From an uncultured Oscillospiraceae bacterium (GTDB lineage Bacteria; Bacillota; Clostridia; Oscillospirales; Oscillospiraceae): a DNA stretch of 7,846 nucleotides. The first letter of the stretch is position 1. Each line of letters begins with the position of its first letter. Under the pieces are notes generated by a model. The model made no database searches. It had not been told where the DNA came from and was given only the letters and a program-made list of their open reading frames with translations. The DNA lies in the NCBI GenBank assembly GCA_934661735.1, contig CAKUJN010000087.1, positions 1 through 7,846 of the forward strand. The letters are read 5' to 3'. Shown here piece after piece: positions 1-5,838 of this stretch. A program made the position numbers and the translations under genes.

Positions 1-60
1 ACCATAAACTATCGGAAGAGTATTGGCCGTGCACCCGAAGAGGGCGTTAAATAAAAATCG

Positions 61-287
61 CGCGCGTCAGCGCGCAATATATCGCGTCCCCAAGCGCATC
101 TTTTTGCCTACTTTTTCTGGCGCAACAGAAAAAGTAGGCCGTCGGAGACACAGTTGCGGTGTTTCCGCAAAAGAGGCAATTCCGGTGAATACCGGAAAAG
201 AGGACGGACAGAGTCGTCCGCCCCTACGGAGTACGCAGCAGGAACACCGCCGGAGGCACGGCGGCGCGCCGATGGCCGTTCTGTGCA
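61..287. repeat. Intergenic array of inverted repeats, possible interspersed repeat element
   Basis: This stretch has no gene I can support but holds several stem-loops in a row. Seen directly: a perfect 14-bp inverted repeat (106-119 with 126-139); a 9-bp stem with one G-U pair (143-151 with 159-167); a perfect 7-bp stem with a 4-base loop (180-186 with 191-197); CGGAC/GTCCG at 205-209 and 216-220; and CCGCC/GGCGG at 247-251 and 260-264. The tex terminator follows at once. From memory, G+C-rich repeats of this look are scattered between genes in gut Clostridia, so I infer an interspersed repeat downstream of tex. It could also be a structured transcript. Positions 1-60 hold nothing I can identify. 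Confidence 0.45.
106..139. repeat. Perfect 14-bp inverted repeat, 6-base loop
   Basis: The left arm GCCTACTTTTTCTG (106-119) is exactly complementary to CAGAAAAAGTAGGC (126-139), with the loop GCGCAA between. The right arm is not followed by a T-run, and the A/T-rich part lies inside the stem, so a terminator role is doubtful. It is the strongest single element of the repeat array downstream of tex. Confidence 0.8.
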
Positions 288-319
288 AAAAATGCAGCCG
301 CAATTGCGGCTGCATTTTT
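288..319 (-). terminator. Intrinsic terminator of tex
   Basis: A perfect 32-bp palindrome centred between 303 and 304. On the minus strand the G+C-rich stem is built from TGCAGCCGCAA and its complement and is followed by a run of T residues (A residues at 285-292 on the plus strand). It begins four bases beyond the tex stop codon (323-325), which is ideal for tex. The A/T tracts are symmetrical, so it could also stop transcription coming from the left. Confidence 0.85.
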
Positions 320-322
320 GTC

Positions 323-2482
323 TCATTCTTTCGGGACGCCCTTCATGGTCAGGCTGATGCGCTTGCGCTTTTCATCAACCTCCAGAACCGCAACCTTTAC
401 CACATCGCCGACGCGGACGGCCTCGGACGGATGCTTGATAAAGCGGTCGCAGACCTGCGAAATGTGCACAAGGCCGTCCTGGTGCACGCCGATATCCACA
501 AACACGCCGAAGTCAATGACGTTGCGCACCGTGCCGGTCAGGACCATGCCGGTCCGCAGGTCGCTGATGCTCAGCACGTCCGTGCGCAGAATCGGCGCAG
601 GCAGCTCGTCGCGCGGATCACGCCCCGGCTTGAGCAGCTCTCTGACGATATCGCGCAGGGTCATTTCGCCGCAGCCGCAGCGCTCGGCCGCGGCCTTCCA
701 GCCGATGGCCTCCACGCGCTTCGGAAGCTCGGCCAGCGCCTGTGTGCCCACATCCGAAAGCGAACAGCCGCACAGCTCAAGAAGCGTCTGCGCCGCCGCG
801 TAGGACTCCGGATGTACGCCGGTGTGGTCCAGCACCTGACGGCTCTCGGGCACGCGGAGGAAGCCCGCGCACTGCTCATACGCCTTCGGGCCGAGCTTCG
901 GCACCTTGAGAAGCTGCTTCCGCGCGGTGAACGCGCCGTTTTCCTCGCGATAGGCGACGATGTTCTTTGCCGTCGCGGCCGTCAGGCCCGAAACCTGCCT
1001 GAGAAGCGACGGCGAGGCCGTATTGAGGTCGATGCCGACGGCGTTGACGCAGTCCTCCACCACGCCGCCAAGAGCGGCGTCCAGCTCCTTTTCCGGCATA
1101 TCGTGCTGATACTGTCCAACGCCGATGGCCTTCGGGTCGATCTTTACCAGCTCCGCCAGCGGATCCTGAAGGCGGCGCGCGATGGAAACGGCCGAGCGGA
1201 GATTGACGTCATACTGCGGAAACTCCTCCGCGGCAAGCTTTGACGCCGAGTAGACCGACGCGCCGGCCTCGTTGACGATCATGTACGACACGCCGCCCCC
1301 GACCGCACGGATCAGCTCGACCGTCATCGCCTCCGTCTCGCGCGAGGCCGTGCCGTTGCCGATGGCGATATGCTCGACGCCATGCCGGCGGATGAGGCGC
1401 GCAAGCGTGTCGATCGCCTCCTGCTTTTTGCGTTCGCTGAACGTCGGATAGACAACCGCCGTATCCAGTACCCTGCCCGTCGCGTCGATTACAGCAACCT
1501 TGCAGCCGTGCGCATAGCCAGGGTCAAGGCCCATGGTGACGTGTCCCCTGACCGGCGGCTGCATCAGAAGCGGCCGCAGATTCAGCGCGAAATTGTGAAT
1601 CGCGCGCTCCGCCGCCATATCCGTCAGCGCGTTTCGCAGCTCGCGCTCCATGCTTGGCGCAAGCAGACGGTCATAGCAATCCTCGCACACCGCGCCGAGA
1701 AACGACATTGCGGGCGTGCCGGGCCGGACGACCGCGCGGCGCAGGCACTGCACCGCCTCCGCCTCGTCCATCCGGATGGCGACCTTGAGATATCCCTCGC
1801 GCTCGCCGCGGTTGAGGGCCAGAATCTGATGGCTTTGCAGTCTGGACGCGGGCTGTGTGAAGTCATAGTACATCCGGTAGACCGAGTCCTCGTCCTTCAG
1901 CGCCTTCGAGCAGGCACAGGCGCGCTTTTCCATCAGCCGCCGGAGGCTTCCGCGCACCGACGCATCGTCGGAGATGCGCTCGGCCAGAATGTCGCCCGCG
2001 CCGGCCAGCGCATCGGCCACGCTTTCCACGCCCTTTTCCGCGTCGATGTACGACTCCGCCAGCTTTTCCGGCGCGGCCATGCCCGCGCTCTGCGCGAAAA
2101 TGGCATCCGCCAGCGGCTCAAGACCCTTTTCCCTCGCAATCGTCGCGCGCGTGCGGCGCTTCGGCCGGTACGGACGGTAGATGTCCTCAATCTCCGCAAG
2201 CGACGCGGCGTTGTCGATCTGCGCCGACAGCTCGTCCGTCAGCTTCTCCTGTACGGCAATCAGGCCCTTGACCTCCTCACGCCGCGCCTGAAGGCTGCGC
2301 AGATACTGAAGCCGCGTCTCCAGCGTGCGCAGCGTCGTGTCGTCCATCGCGCCGTGCGCCTCCTTGCGGTAGCGCGCGATAAACGGGATGGTGTTCCCCT
2401 CGTCCAGCAGCGCGACGACATTTTCAACATATTTCTCCGCACAGCCAAGCTCGGCGGACAGGATTTTTACAATACTCTGCAT
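323..2482 (-). CDS. tex: Tex-family RNA-binding S1-domain protein (YdcI/YhgF type), 719 aa
   Basis: Tex is a conserved cytoplasmic nucleic-acid-binding protein linked to transcription and RNA handling; its exact role in Clostridia is not settled. Domain order is complete: a helical Tex N-terminal region (about 1-200, with NTIPFIARYRKE at 30-41 and IEDIYRPYRPKRR at 98-110); a YqgF/RNase H-like domain (about 315-450, GLDPGYAHGCK at 318-328, NEAGASVYSAS at 404-414); the IDPKAIGVGQYQHD signature (448-461); helix-hairpin-helix repeats (DLNTAS at 485-490, VPKLGPKAYEQ at 527-537); and a C-terminal S1 domain (about 645-714, DFGVFVDIG at 657-665). The length matches Bacillus-type Tex. The ATG at 2480-2482 is chosen because GGGAG lies six bases upstream and the Tex homology begins there; the open frame runs on to 3340 only as antisense of the HAD gene. 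It is divergent from the HAD gene. Confidence 0.96.
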   Translation of the reverse strand: MQSIVKILSAELGCAEKYVENVVALLDEGNTIPFIARYRKEAHGAMDDTTLRTLETRLQYLRSLQARREEVKGLIAVQEKLTDELSAQIDNAASLAEIEDIYRPYRPKRRTRATIAREKGLEPLADAIFAQSAGMAAPEKLAESYIDAEKGVESVADALAGAGDILAERISDDASVRGSLRRLMEKRACACSKALKDEDSVYRMYYDFTQPASRLQSHQILALNRGEREGYLKVAIRMDEAEAVQCLRRAVVRPGTPAMSFLGAVCEDCYDRLLAPSMERELRNALTDMAAERAIHNFALNLRPLLMQPPVRGHVTMGLDPGYAHGCKVAVIDATGRVLDTAVVYPTFSERKKQEAIDTLARLIRRHGVEHIAIGNGTASRETEAMTVELIRAVGGGVSYMIVNEAGASVYSASKLAAEEFPQYDVNLRSAVSIARRLQDPLAELVKIDPKAIGVGQYQHDMPEKELDAALGGVVEDCVNAVGIDLNTASPSLLRQVSGLTAATAKNIVAYREENGAFTARKQLLKVPKLGPKAYEQCAGFLRVPESRQVLDHTGVHPESYAAAQTLLELCGCSLSDVGTQALAELPKRVEAIGWKAAAERCGCGEMTLRDIVRELLKPGRDPRDELPAPILRTDVLSISDLRTGMVLTGTVRNVIDFGVFVDIGVHQDGLVHISQVCDRFIKHPSEAVRVGDVVKVAVLEVDEKRKRISLTMKGVPKE

Positions 2483-2510
2483 GATGCTCTCCCTGTTTTC
2501 TGAAATCCTT

Positions 2511-2539
2511 TTGCATTGTATCACAGAATCGTATATAAT
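2511..2539 (+). promoter_or_regulatory. Candidate promoter of the HAD nucleotidase gene
   Basis: A consensus -10 TATAAT (2534-2539) lies 17 bp from TTGCAT (2511-2516), which matches the -35 consensus at the first three bases. The predicted start near 2546 leaves a short leader of about 20 bases containing the GAGGTG ribosome binding site. The two hexamers interleave with those of the tex promoter on the other strand. Confidence 0.7.
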
Positions 2540-2544
2540 GGGAA
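2515..2544 (-). promoter_or_regulatory. Candidate tex promoter, extended -10
   Basis: Minus strand: -10 TACAAT at 2515-2520, preceded by TGA so that it forms TGnTACAAT, and a -35-like TTCCCA at 2539-2544 with an 18-bp spacer. Predicted transcription starts near 2508, about 25 bases before the tex ATG. The -10 overlaps the -35 of the opposing HAD promoter. The -35 is poor (4/6), so the call rests on the extended -10. Confidence 0.5.
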
Positions 2545-2566
2545 AAAACTTTCGCGAGGTGCCCGT

Positions 2567-3280
2567 ATGATCTACAAGGCCGTTCTGATCGATATTGACG
2601 ACACGCTGTTTGATTTCCGCCAGAGCTCGTTCGAAGCGCTGGAAAAGGCGTTTGCGCACTGGGGCGTGGAATTCACGCGGGCGGACATGCCGGCGTATGA
2701 GGTCTATAACGACGCGCTGTGGCGGCAGTATGAGCGCGGCGAAATTGTCAAGGAGAAAATCTATCCCGAGCGCTTCCGGCTGTATTTTGCCGAGCGCGGT
2801 CTTGACATCGATCCCGAGGCGTTCAACGAATTCTATCTGCACAGGCTTGCCGAGGGCTACGCGTTCATGCCGCACTGTCATGAGCTGCTTGCGGCGCTGC
2901 ACGGACGGTATCGGGTGTTTGTCGTCACAAACGGCGACACCTATGCGCAGGAATCGCGCATCGCGCGTTCTGGTCTGGCACAGTATTTTGACGGCGTGTT
3001 CATCTCCGAGCAGATGGGCTGCAAAAAGCCGGAGAAGGAATTCTTTGACAGGGTGTTCGCCATCATCGGCGAGGAATACCGCGGCTGCTCGCTGATGGTG
3101 GGCGACAGTCTGACCTCCGACATGCAGGGCGGACGCAACGCCGGAATCCCGACCTGCTATTACGGGCGGCCCGAAAACGCGGACGGCCGGTGCGACTATG
3201 TCATCGAGGATCTGATGCAGCTTCCGGACGTTCTGTGCGGCAGGCGGCCGCCGCTGGCTGGACGGTACGTTCCGGAATAG
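2567..3280 (+). CDS. HAD-superfamily hydrolase, YjjG/YfnB-type nucleotidase, 237 aa
   Basis: A predicted cytoplasmic phosphatase. The closest family I recognise is YjjG/YfnB (subfamily I HAD with a helical cap), whose E. coli member dephosphorylates pyrimidine nucleoside monophosphates including non-canonical ones; that activity is inferred. All four HAD motifs are visible: motif I DIDDTLFDF (9-17, nucleophile D9 and acid/base D11), motif II VVTNGD (119-124, T121), motif III GCKKP (151-155, K154), and motif IV GDSLTSDM (179-186, D180 and D185). Residues of about 20-95 form the cap. The length fits the family. The ATG at 2567 follows GAGGTG at a normal distance; the earlier in-frame ATG at 2516 lies upstream of the -10 and adds 17 residues with no homology. 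It is transcribed divergently from tex and in the same direction as spo0A, 211 bases away, with no strong terminator between. Confidence 0.88.
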   Translation: MIYKAVLIDIDDTLFDFRQSSFEALEKAFAHWGVEFTRADMPAYEVYNDALWRQYERGEIVKEKIYPERFRLYFAERGLDIDPEAFNEFYLHRLAEGYAFMPHCHELLAALHGRYRVFVVTNGDTYAQESRIARSGLAQYFDGVFISEQMGCKKPEKEFFDRVFAIIGEEYRGCSLMVGDSLTSDMQGGRNAGIPTCYYGRPENADGRCDYVIEDLMQLPDVLCGRRPPLAGRYVPE

Positions 3281-3312
3281 TTCCTCCAATTGAAACACAT
3301 TCCTCTTCTCTC

Positions 3313-3361
3313 CGAGGATTTTCCCGTTTTTCCGATGCATTTGAGTCGAATTTGGTCGACA
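3313..3361 (+). promoter_or_regulatory. Possible sigma-H-type promoter with 0A-like boxes upstream of spo0A
   Basis: Seen: cgAGGATTT (3313-3321), 12 bases, then GATGCAT (3334-3340). These resemble the sigma-H pattern RNAGGAWWW...RNNGAAT with one mismatch in each half. Just downstream are AGTCGAA (3344-3350, plus strand) and TGTCGAC (3355-3361, minus strand), each one base off the 0A box TGNCGAA. Bacillus spo0A is known to have a sigma-H promoter and to regulate itself through 0A boxes; applying that here is inference from imperfect matches. Confidence 0.4.
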
Positions 3362-3390
3362 TTTTCTGGCAATATATGGCGCATTTGAGA

Positions 3391-3419
3391 TTGAAAAATA
3401 TGGCTATTTATGCTAAATT
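3391..3419 (+). promoter_or_regulatory. Candidate vegetative promoter of spo0A
   Basis: TTGAAA (3391-3396), a 17-bp spacer, and TAAATT (3414-3419) preceded by TGC as an extended -10. The local DNA is A+T-rich compared with its surroundings. The predicted start near 3426 gives a leader of about 65 bases, which includes a small GTCTC/GAGAC hairpin (3446-3459). A second, sigma-H-like promoter may lie about 80 bp upstream. Confidence 0.55.
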
Positions 3420-3491
3420 ATATTCATCGCAGCGATAACGGCCGTGTCTCGGCGGAGACGGAAATTTCACAAATTCAGGAGAGGAGCGCAA

Positions 3492-4268
3492 ATGGAAAAT
3501 CGCATTCAAGTTATCATCGCAGACAGCAACGAAGAGTTCTGCGAGCATCTAAAGAAAACGCTGGAGCAATCCTGTGGATATGAAGTGACGGGCGTGGCGG
3601 ATGACGGCGCAAAGGCAGCGGAGCTGCTTGCGGCAAAGCGCCCGGATGTACTGGTGCTGGATCTGATGCTCTCCAAAATGGACGGCATTGCTGTGCTCAA
3701 ACGGGCGCGGAGTCTGGACAAGCCGCCGGTGGCGCTGGTCCTGACCGGCTTTATGACGGAATACGTCGGAAGCATGGCAGCCTCGCTGGGTGTACAGTAT
3801 TTTATGACCAAGCCCTGCAATTTCGACGCCGTGGCCGAGCGTGTGCAGGAAATCGTCGCTGTTGAGCGCCAGATGAGCGCAGCGCACGCACGCAGGCCCG
3901 AGGTCAACATTGAGGCGATGGTGACCTCCATTATCCACGAAATCGGCGTGCCGGCACATATCAAGGGCTATCAGTACCTCCGCGAGGCGATCATGATCGC
4001 CGTGGACGACATGGACGTTATCAACGCCATTACCAAGGTTCTTTACCCGCAGGTGGCAAAGACGTTCTCCACCACGCCGTCGCGCGTGGAGCGTGCCATC
4101 CGGCATGCAATCGAGGTCGCATGGGACCGAGGCGACCTGGAAACGCTTCAGCGCTTTTTCGGCTATACGGTCTCCAATACCAAGGGCAAGCCGACCAACT
4201 CCGAATTCATCGCGCTGATTGCCGACAAGCTGCAATTGCAGCTGAAGAACATGGAGGGAATCTGCTGA
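3492..4268 (+). CDS. spo0A: Sporulation master regulator Spo0A, 258 aa
   Basis: A response regulator that, when phosphorylated, binds 0A boxes to start sporulation and change transition-state genes. The receiver domain (about 1-125) has the acidic residues around D11, the phosphoacceptor D57 in VLVLDLML, T85 and K107. The linker around 126-138 is short. The C-terminal domain (about 140-258) carries the highly conserved Spo0A helices: [12 protein letters not shown] (156-167) and [19 protein letters not shown] (193-211), with [13 protein letters not shown] near the end. The length is close to Bacillus Spo0A (267). The ATG at 3492 has GGAG-rich Shine-Dalgarno sequence (AGGAGAGGAG, 3477-3486) five bases ahead; an in-frame start at 3444 would add 16 basic residues unlike the family. 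The usual neighbour spoIVB is not upstream; the preceding gene is the HAD nucleotidase. It runs convergently toward the DivIVA-like gene. Confidence 0.96.
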   Translation: MENRIQVIIADSNEEFCEHLKKTLEQSCGYEVTGVADDGAKAAELLAAKRPDVLVLDLMLSKMDGIAVLKRARSLDKPPVALVLTGFMTEYVGSMAASLGVQYFMTKPCNFDAVAERVQEIVAVERQMSAAHARRPEVNIEAMVTSIIHEIGVPAHIKGYQYLREAIMIAVDDMDVINAITKVLYPQVAKTFSTTPSRVERAIRHAIEVAWDRGDLETLQRFFGYTVSNTKGKPTNSEFIALIADKLQLQLKNMEGIC

Positions 4269-4278
4269 CACCGCTCCC

Positions 4279-4295
4279 CTGCCGCAGCGCGGCAG
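4279..4295. repeat. Hairpin just after spo0A
   Basis: CTGCCGC (4279-4285), loop AGC, GCGGCAG (4289-4295): a perfect 7-bp stem ten bases past the spo0A stop. No T-run follows, so it is not a classic intrinsic terminator, but it could protect or help end the spo0A transcript. Confidence 0.55.
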
Positions 4296-4305
4296 AACAT
4301 GCAGA

Positions 4306-4339
4306 ACGCCGGTGCGGGCCGAACGGCCTGCACCGGCGT
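4306..4339. repeat. Hairpin repeat, copy 1
   Basis: The arms 4306-4320 and 4325-4339 pair over 15 positions (10 G+C-rich pairs, one G-U, then GGCC/GGCC) around the loop GAAC. Positions 4318-4340 form a 23-bp sequence that recurs exactly at 4429-4451. No T-run follows on either strand. It lies in the convergent spacer between spo0A and the DivIVA-like gene. Confidence 0.8.
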
Positions 4340-4357
4340 GCGCGTATCAAAAGGCAT

Positions 4358-4390
4358 GTTTTGTCCGGCACATATGCCGCCGGGCAAAAC
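4358..4390. repeat. Long hairpin between the two repeat copies
   Basis: GTTTTGTCCGGC (4358-4369) pairs with GCCGGGCAAAAC (4379-4390) with one wobble. The T-rich arm is on the 5' side when read on either strand, opposite to an intrinsic terminator. GGCAT (4353-4357) and ATGCC (4374-4378) can also pair in an interleaved way, so an alternative or pseudoknotted fold is possible. Confidence 0.6.
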
Positions 4391-4417
4391 GGATTTACAC
4401 ATTCATTTTCCAGGTTG

Positions 4418-4450
4418 ACGCCGATACAGCCGAACGGCCTGCACCGGCGT
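4418..4450. repeat. Hairpin repeat, copy 2 (degenerate left arm)
   Basis: This is a second copy of the 4306-4339 element in the same orientation. The right arm and loop (4429-4451) are identical over 23 bp, while the left arm has changed and lost one base, so the stem is broken by mismatches although the outer ACGCCG/CGGCGT still pairs. It ends ten bases before the stop codon of the DivIVA-like gene. Confidence 0.75.
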
Positions 4451-4460
4451 GTTTCTGCTG

Positions 4461-5081
4461 TTATTCGGCGTCCGGAAGCTCCAACTCGTCAAACGCGCTT
4501 TCCGTGTCGTCAAAAATCACCTGCACGTCGGCAAGCGTCTCCTCCAGACGCGAAATCGCGGACTTGATGTCCTCGCTCAGCGCGGCAAGCTCGCCGCTGG
4601 ATTCCAGATAGCGGCTTCTGGCGTTTTCACACAGCACGCTCATCCGGCTGGTCAGGCGCTCGGCGCGGTGGATGGCATTTCGCTCCATCGCCTCGGCGCG
4701 GCGGTATGCCTCAAGCTCCATATCCGTCAGATCGGCCGGTTCGTCCTCCTGTAAGGCACATTCCTGCTCCGGCTCGTCGGGAAGCGGCTCCTCCTCCGGC
4801 TTGTCCTGTGCCGCGCAGGCAGCCTGCTCAGCCTCTGCCTGTGCGCGTTTCTCCGCCTCGCGGCGAAGTGCATCCATTTGCAGGCACGCCTCTGACAGCG
4901 CCGCCTGCGCCGCGCGCAGCTGCGCGGAGAGAGACGCATTTTCCGTCCGCAGGCGCTCGTTTTCGTCCGTGAGCTTGCGAAGCTCCTTCTGGTGCGCGAG
5001 CGACGCCGCCTCAATGTACTCTGTCACATCGCTCCGGTTGAATCCGTTCAGCGACGGGCGGAATCTGGAAAAGTCAGACAT
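4461..5081 (-). CDS. DivIVA-like coiled-coil protein, 206 aa
   Basis: The start resembles the DivIVA/GpsB N-terminal domain: FRPSLNGFNRSDVTEYIE (7-24), followed by a charged, heptad-like coiled coil (about 28-90, LRKLTDENERLRTENASL at 35-52). An acidic, proline- and glutamate-rich linker (about 93-120) leads to a second helical segment (about 121-195). In Firmicutes such proteins sit at the division site or curved membrane and organise septum, wall or pole proteins; the role here is inferred. There is no signal peptide or membrane segment. The ATG at 5079-5081 has a perfect AGGAGG (5088-5093) six bases upstream. It is convergent with spo0A and divergent from tRNA-Arg. It differs from canonical DivIVA in its long acidic linker, so it may be a paralogue rather than the main DivIVA. 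Confidence 0.72.
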   Translation of the reverse strand: MSDFSRFRPSLNGFNRSDVTEYIEAASLAHQKELRKLTDENERLRTENASLSAQLRAAQAALSEACLQMDALRREAEKRAQAEAEQAACAAQDKPEEEPLPDEPEQECALQEDEPADLTDMELEAYRRAEAMERNAIHRAERLTSRMSVLCENARSRYLESSGELAALSEDIKSAISRLEETLADVQVIFDDTESAFDELELPDAE

Positions 5082-5113
5082 GGCAAACCTCCTGCATGGT
5101 TCAGATTATTTTG

Positions 5114-5142
5114 AGTATAGCACAGATTCCGACAGAAAACAA
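5114..5142 (-). promoter_or_regulatory. Candidate promoter of the DivIVA-like gene
   Basis: Minus strand: -35 TTGTTT (5137-5142), 17-bp spacer, -10 TATACT (5114-5119) with an upstream TGC giving an extended -10. The predicted start is about 25 bases before the ATG, just upstream of AGGAGG. Confidence 0.65.
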
Positions 5143-5204
5143 CCGCCGGCGGTGGAAAAGACGCGCGGGACGGGTGAAAATTGCGGTGGAACGCGTTTTT
5201 CTGC

Positions 5205-5233
5205 TTTACATTCGCCGATGTTTTTGCTATAAT
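5205..5233 (+). promoter_or_regulatory. Strong promoter of tRNA-Arg
   Basis: TTTACA (5205-5210, 5/6 to consensus), a 17-bp spacer and a perfect TATAAT (5228-5233) preceded by TGC. The predicted start near 5240 is about 20 bases before the tRNA, as expected for a stable-RNA gene. Confidence 0.85.
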
Positions 5234-5258
5234 CCTCTGGTAGCTGATTGCAGCATAC

Positions 5259-5335
5259 GCGCCCGTAGCTCAGCTGGATAGAGTGACAGACTCCGACTCT
5301 GTAGGTCGCACGTTCGAATCGTGTCGGGCGTACCA
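5259..5335 (+). tRNA. tRNA-Arg, anticodon CCG, with encoded CCA
   Basis: The full cloverleaf can be drawn. Acceptor stem GCGCCCG (5259-5265) with CGGGCGT (5325-5331, one G-U); D stem GCTC/GAGT; anticodon stem ACAGA/TCTGT (5286-5290, 5298-5302) around the loop CTCCGAC; a five-base variable loop; T stem GCACG/CGTGT around TTCGAAT; discriminator A and CCA at 5333-5335. The anticodon CCG (5293-5295) reads CGG, hence arginine. It has its own promoter and terminator, so it is a single-gene unit. It also marks the edge between core chromosome and mobile debris. Confidence 0.97.
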
Positions 5336-5372
5336 AAAATTCCGTAAAATCATATGATTTTACGGCATTTTT
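5336..5372 (+). terminator. Intrinsic terminator of tRNA-Arg
   Basis: CCGTAAAATCAT (5342-5353) is followed directly by its perfect complement (5354-5365), then CA and TTTTT (5368-5372). It starts right after the CCA end. The A-rich left flank and T-rich right flank could extend the pairing and make it act in both directions. Confidence 0.88.
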
Positions 5373-5428
5373 ATATAAGATTGTTCTGATTATCTGTTTC
5401 ACAGCATAGCACAACCGGATAGAGCTTT

Positions 5429-5710
5429 TTGGGGGATAGCTCAGATTTCCAGACTGCTCTGCATGATTTGACTCGCGGCTTTCTTGTTCTTAACTTCGAT
5501 AACTGCTGTGTGGAACTGAAATTCACCGATGGCAGCATGATTGCGATTGATACGATTGCCGTTGAGAACGAGGTTGCCCGAAATATGTATGAACGGTCAG
5601 AGCTTGACTATCTAATTTACAACGCTCCTTTGGAGTATAACGACCTTATCTTGAACGGCAATCCCGAAACTTATTTGAAAACTGTAACCGAGTATAAGCC
5701 GCTTGATTAA
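5429..5710 (+). CDS. DUF6061-like small protein, 5' end uncertain or truncated
   Basis: The conserved part begins near residue 20 of the open frame (FLVLNFDNCCVELKFTDG) and continues through IDTIAVENEVARNMYERSE and the ending ETYLKTVTEYKPLD. From memory this matches the DUF6061 family, roughly 80-residue proteins of unknown function common in Clostridia and their mobile elements. The only early starts in frame are TTG codons (5429, 5468), neither with a Shine-Dalgarno sequence, and the 18 residues before the conserved part do not look like the family. I infer that the true start was lost at a junction around 5430-5480, leaving a fragment without its own initiation signals. A hairpin after the stop (5717-5755) may be its old terminator. 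No promoter is visible upstream. Confidence 0.55.
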   Translation: MGDSSDFQTALHDLTRGFLVLNFDNCCVELKFTDGSMIAIDTIAVENEVARNMYERSELDYLIYNAPLEYNDLILNGNPETYLKTVTEYKPLD

Positions 5711-5716
5711 CTATGT

Positions 5717-5758
5717 CCTGCCCGTTCCGATCACAAATATATCGGGACGGGCGGGATT
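5717..5758 (+). terminator. Terminator-like hairpin after the DUF6061-like gene
   Basis: CCTGCCCGTTCCGAT (5717-5731) pairs with ATCGGGACGGGCGGG (5741-5755) over 15 positions with two G-U pairs, loop of nine bases. Only three T residues follow, so termination may be incomplete. It sits seven bases after the stop codon. Confidence 0.6.
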
Positions 5759-5771
5759 TCCATGTATATGA

Positions 5772-5800
5772 TAGATTTTTTCACATATTTATGCTATAAT
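5772..5800 (+). promoter_or_regulatory. Candidate promoter of the GNAT pair
   Basis: A perfect TATAAT (5795-5800) preceded by TGC (extended -10). At 17 bp the -35 position reads TAGATT (5772-5777), a poor match. The start near 5807 gives a leader of about 30 bases with AAGGAGGG (5826-5833) before the ATG at 5839. Confidence 0.6.
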
Positions 5801-5838
5801 TATTATGAGATTTTGTATGCAGCCAAAGGAGGGCAATT

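Noticed and set aside
1..54. Possible tail of a plus-strand gene (frame 1 ending EEGVK before TAA at 52-54)
   Set aside because: Only 17 codons are visible and I do not recognise them; another frame also stays open, so coding cannot be supported.
23..1243. Long plus-strand open frame opposite tex
   Set aside because: It is antisense to the well-conserved Tex C-terminal region; its Arg/His/Ala-rich composition is typical of shadows in G+C-rich genes.
1370..2503. 377-residue plus-strand open frame opposite tex
   Set aside because: It is antisense to the Tex N-terminal half, with no recognisable domain.
2483..3340. N-terminal extension of tex in the same frame
   Set aside because: The extension is antisense to the HAD gene; Tex homology and a good ribosome binding site place the start at 2482.
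3549..4271. 240-residue minus-strand frame opposite spo0A
   Set aside because: It is a shadow of a highly conserved gene; no domain and His/Arg/Leu-rich composition.
5106..5414. 102-residue minus-strand frame across tRNA-Arg
   Set aside because: It is the antisense of the tRNA and its terminator, a well-known spurious ORF type.
5401..5450. Short matches to tRNA pieces (GGATAGAG, TAGCTCAG) downstream of the tRNA
   Set aside because: Only 8-base matches in the wrong order; likely chance rather than an attachment-site copy or tRNA remnant.
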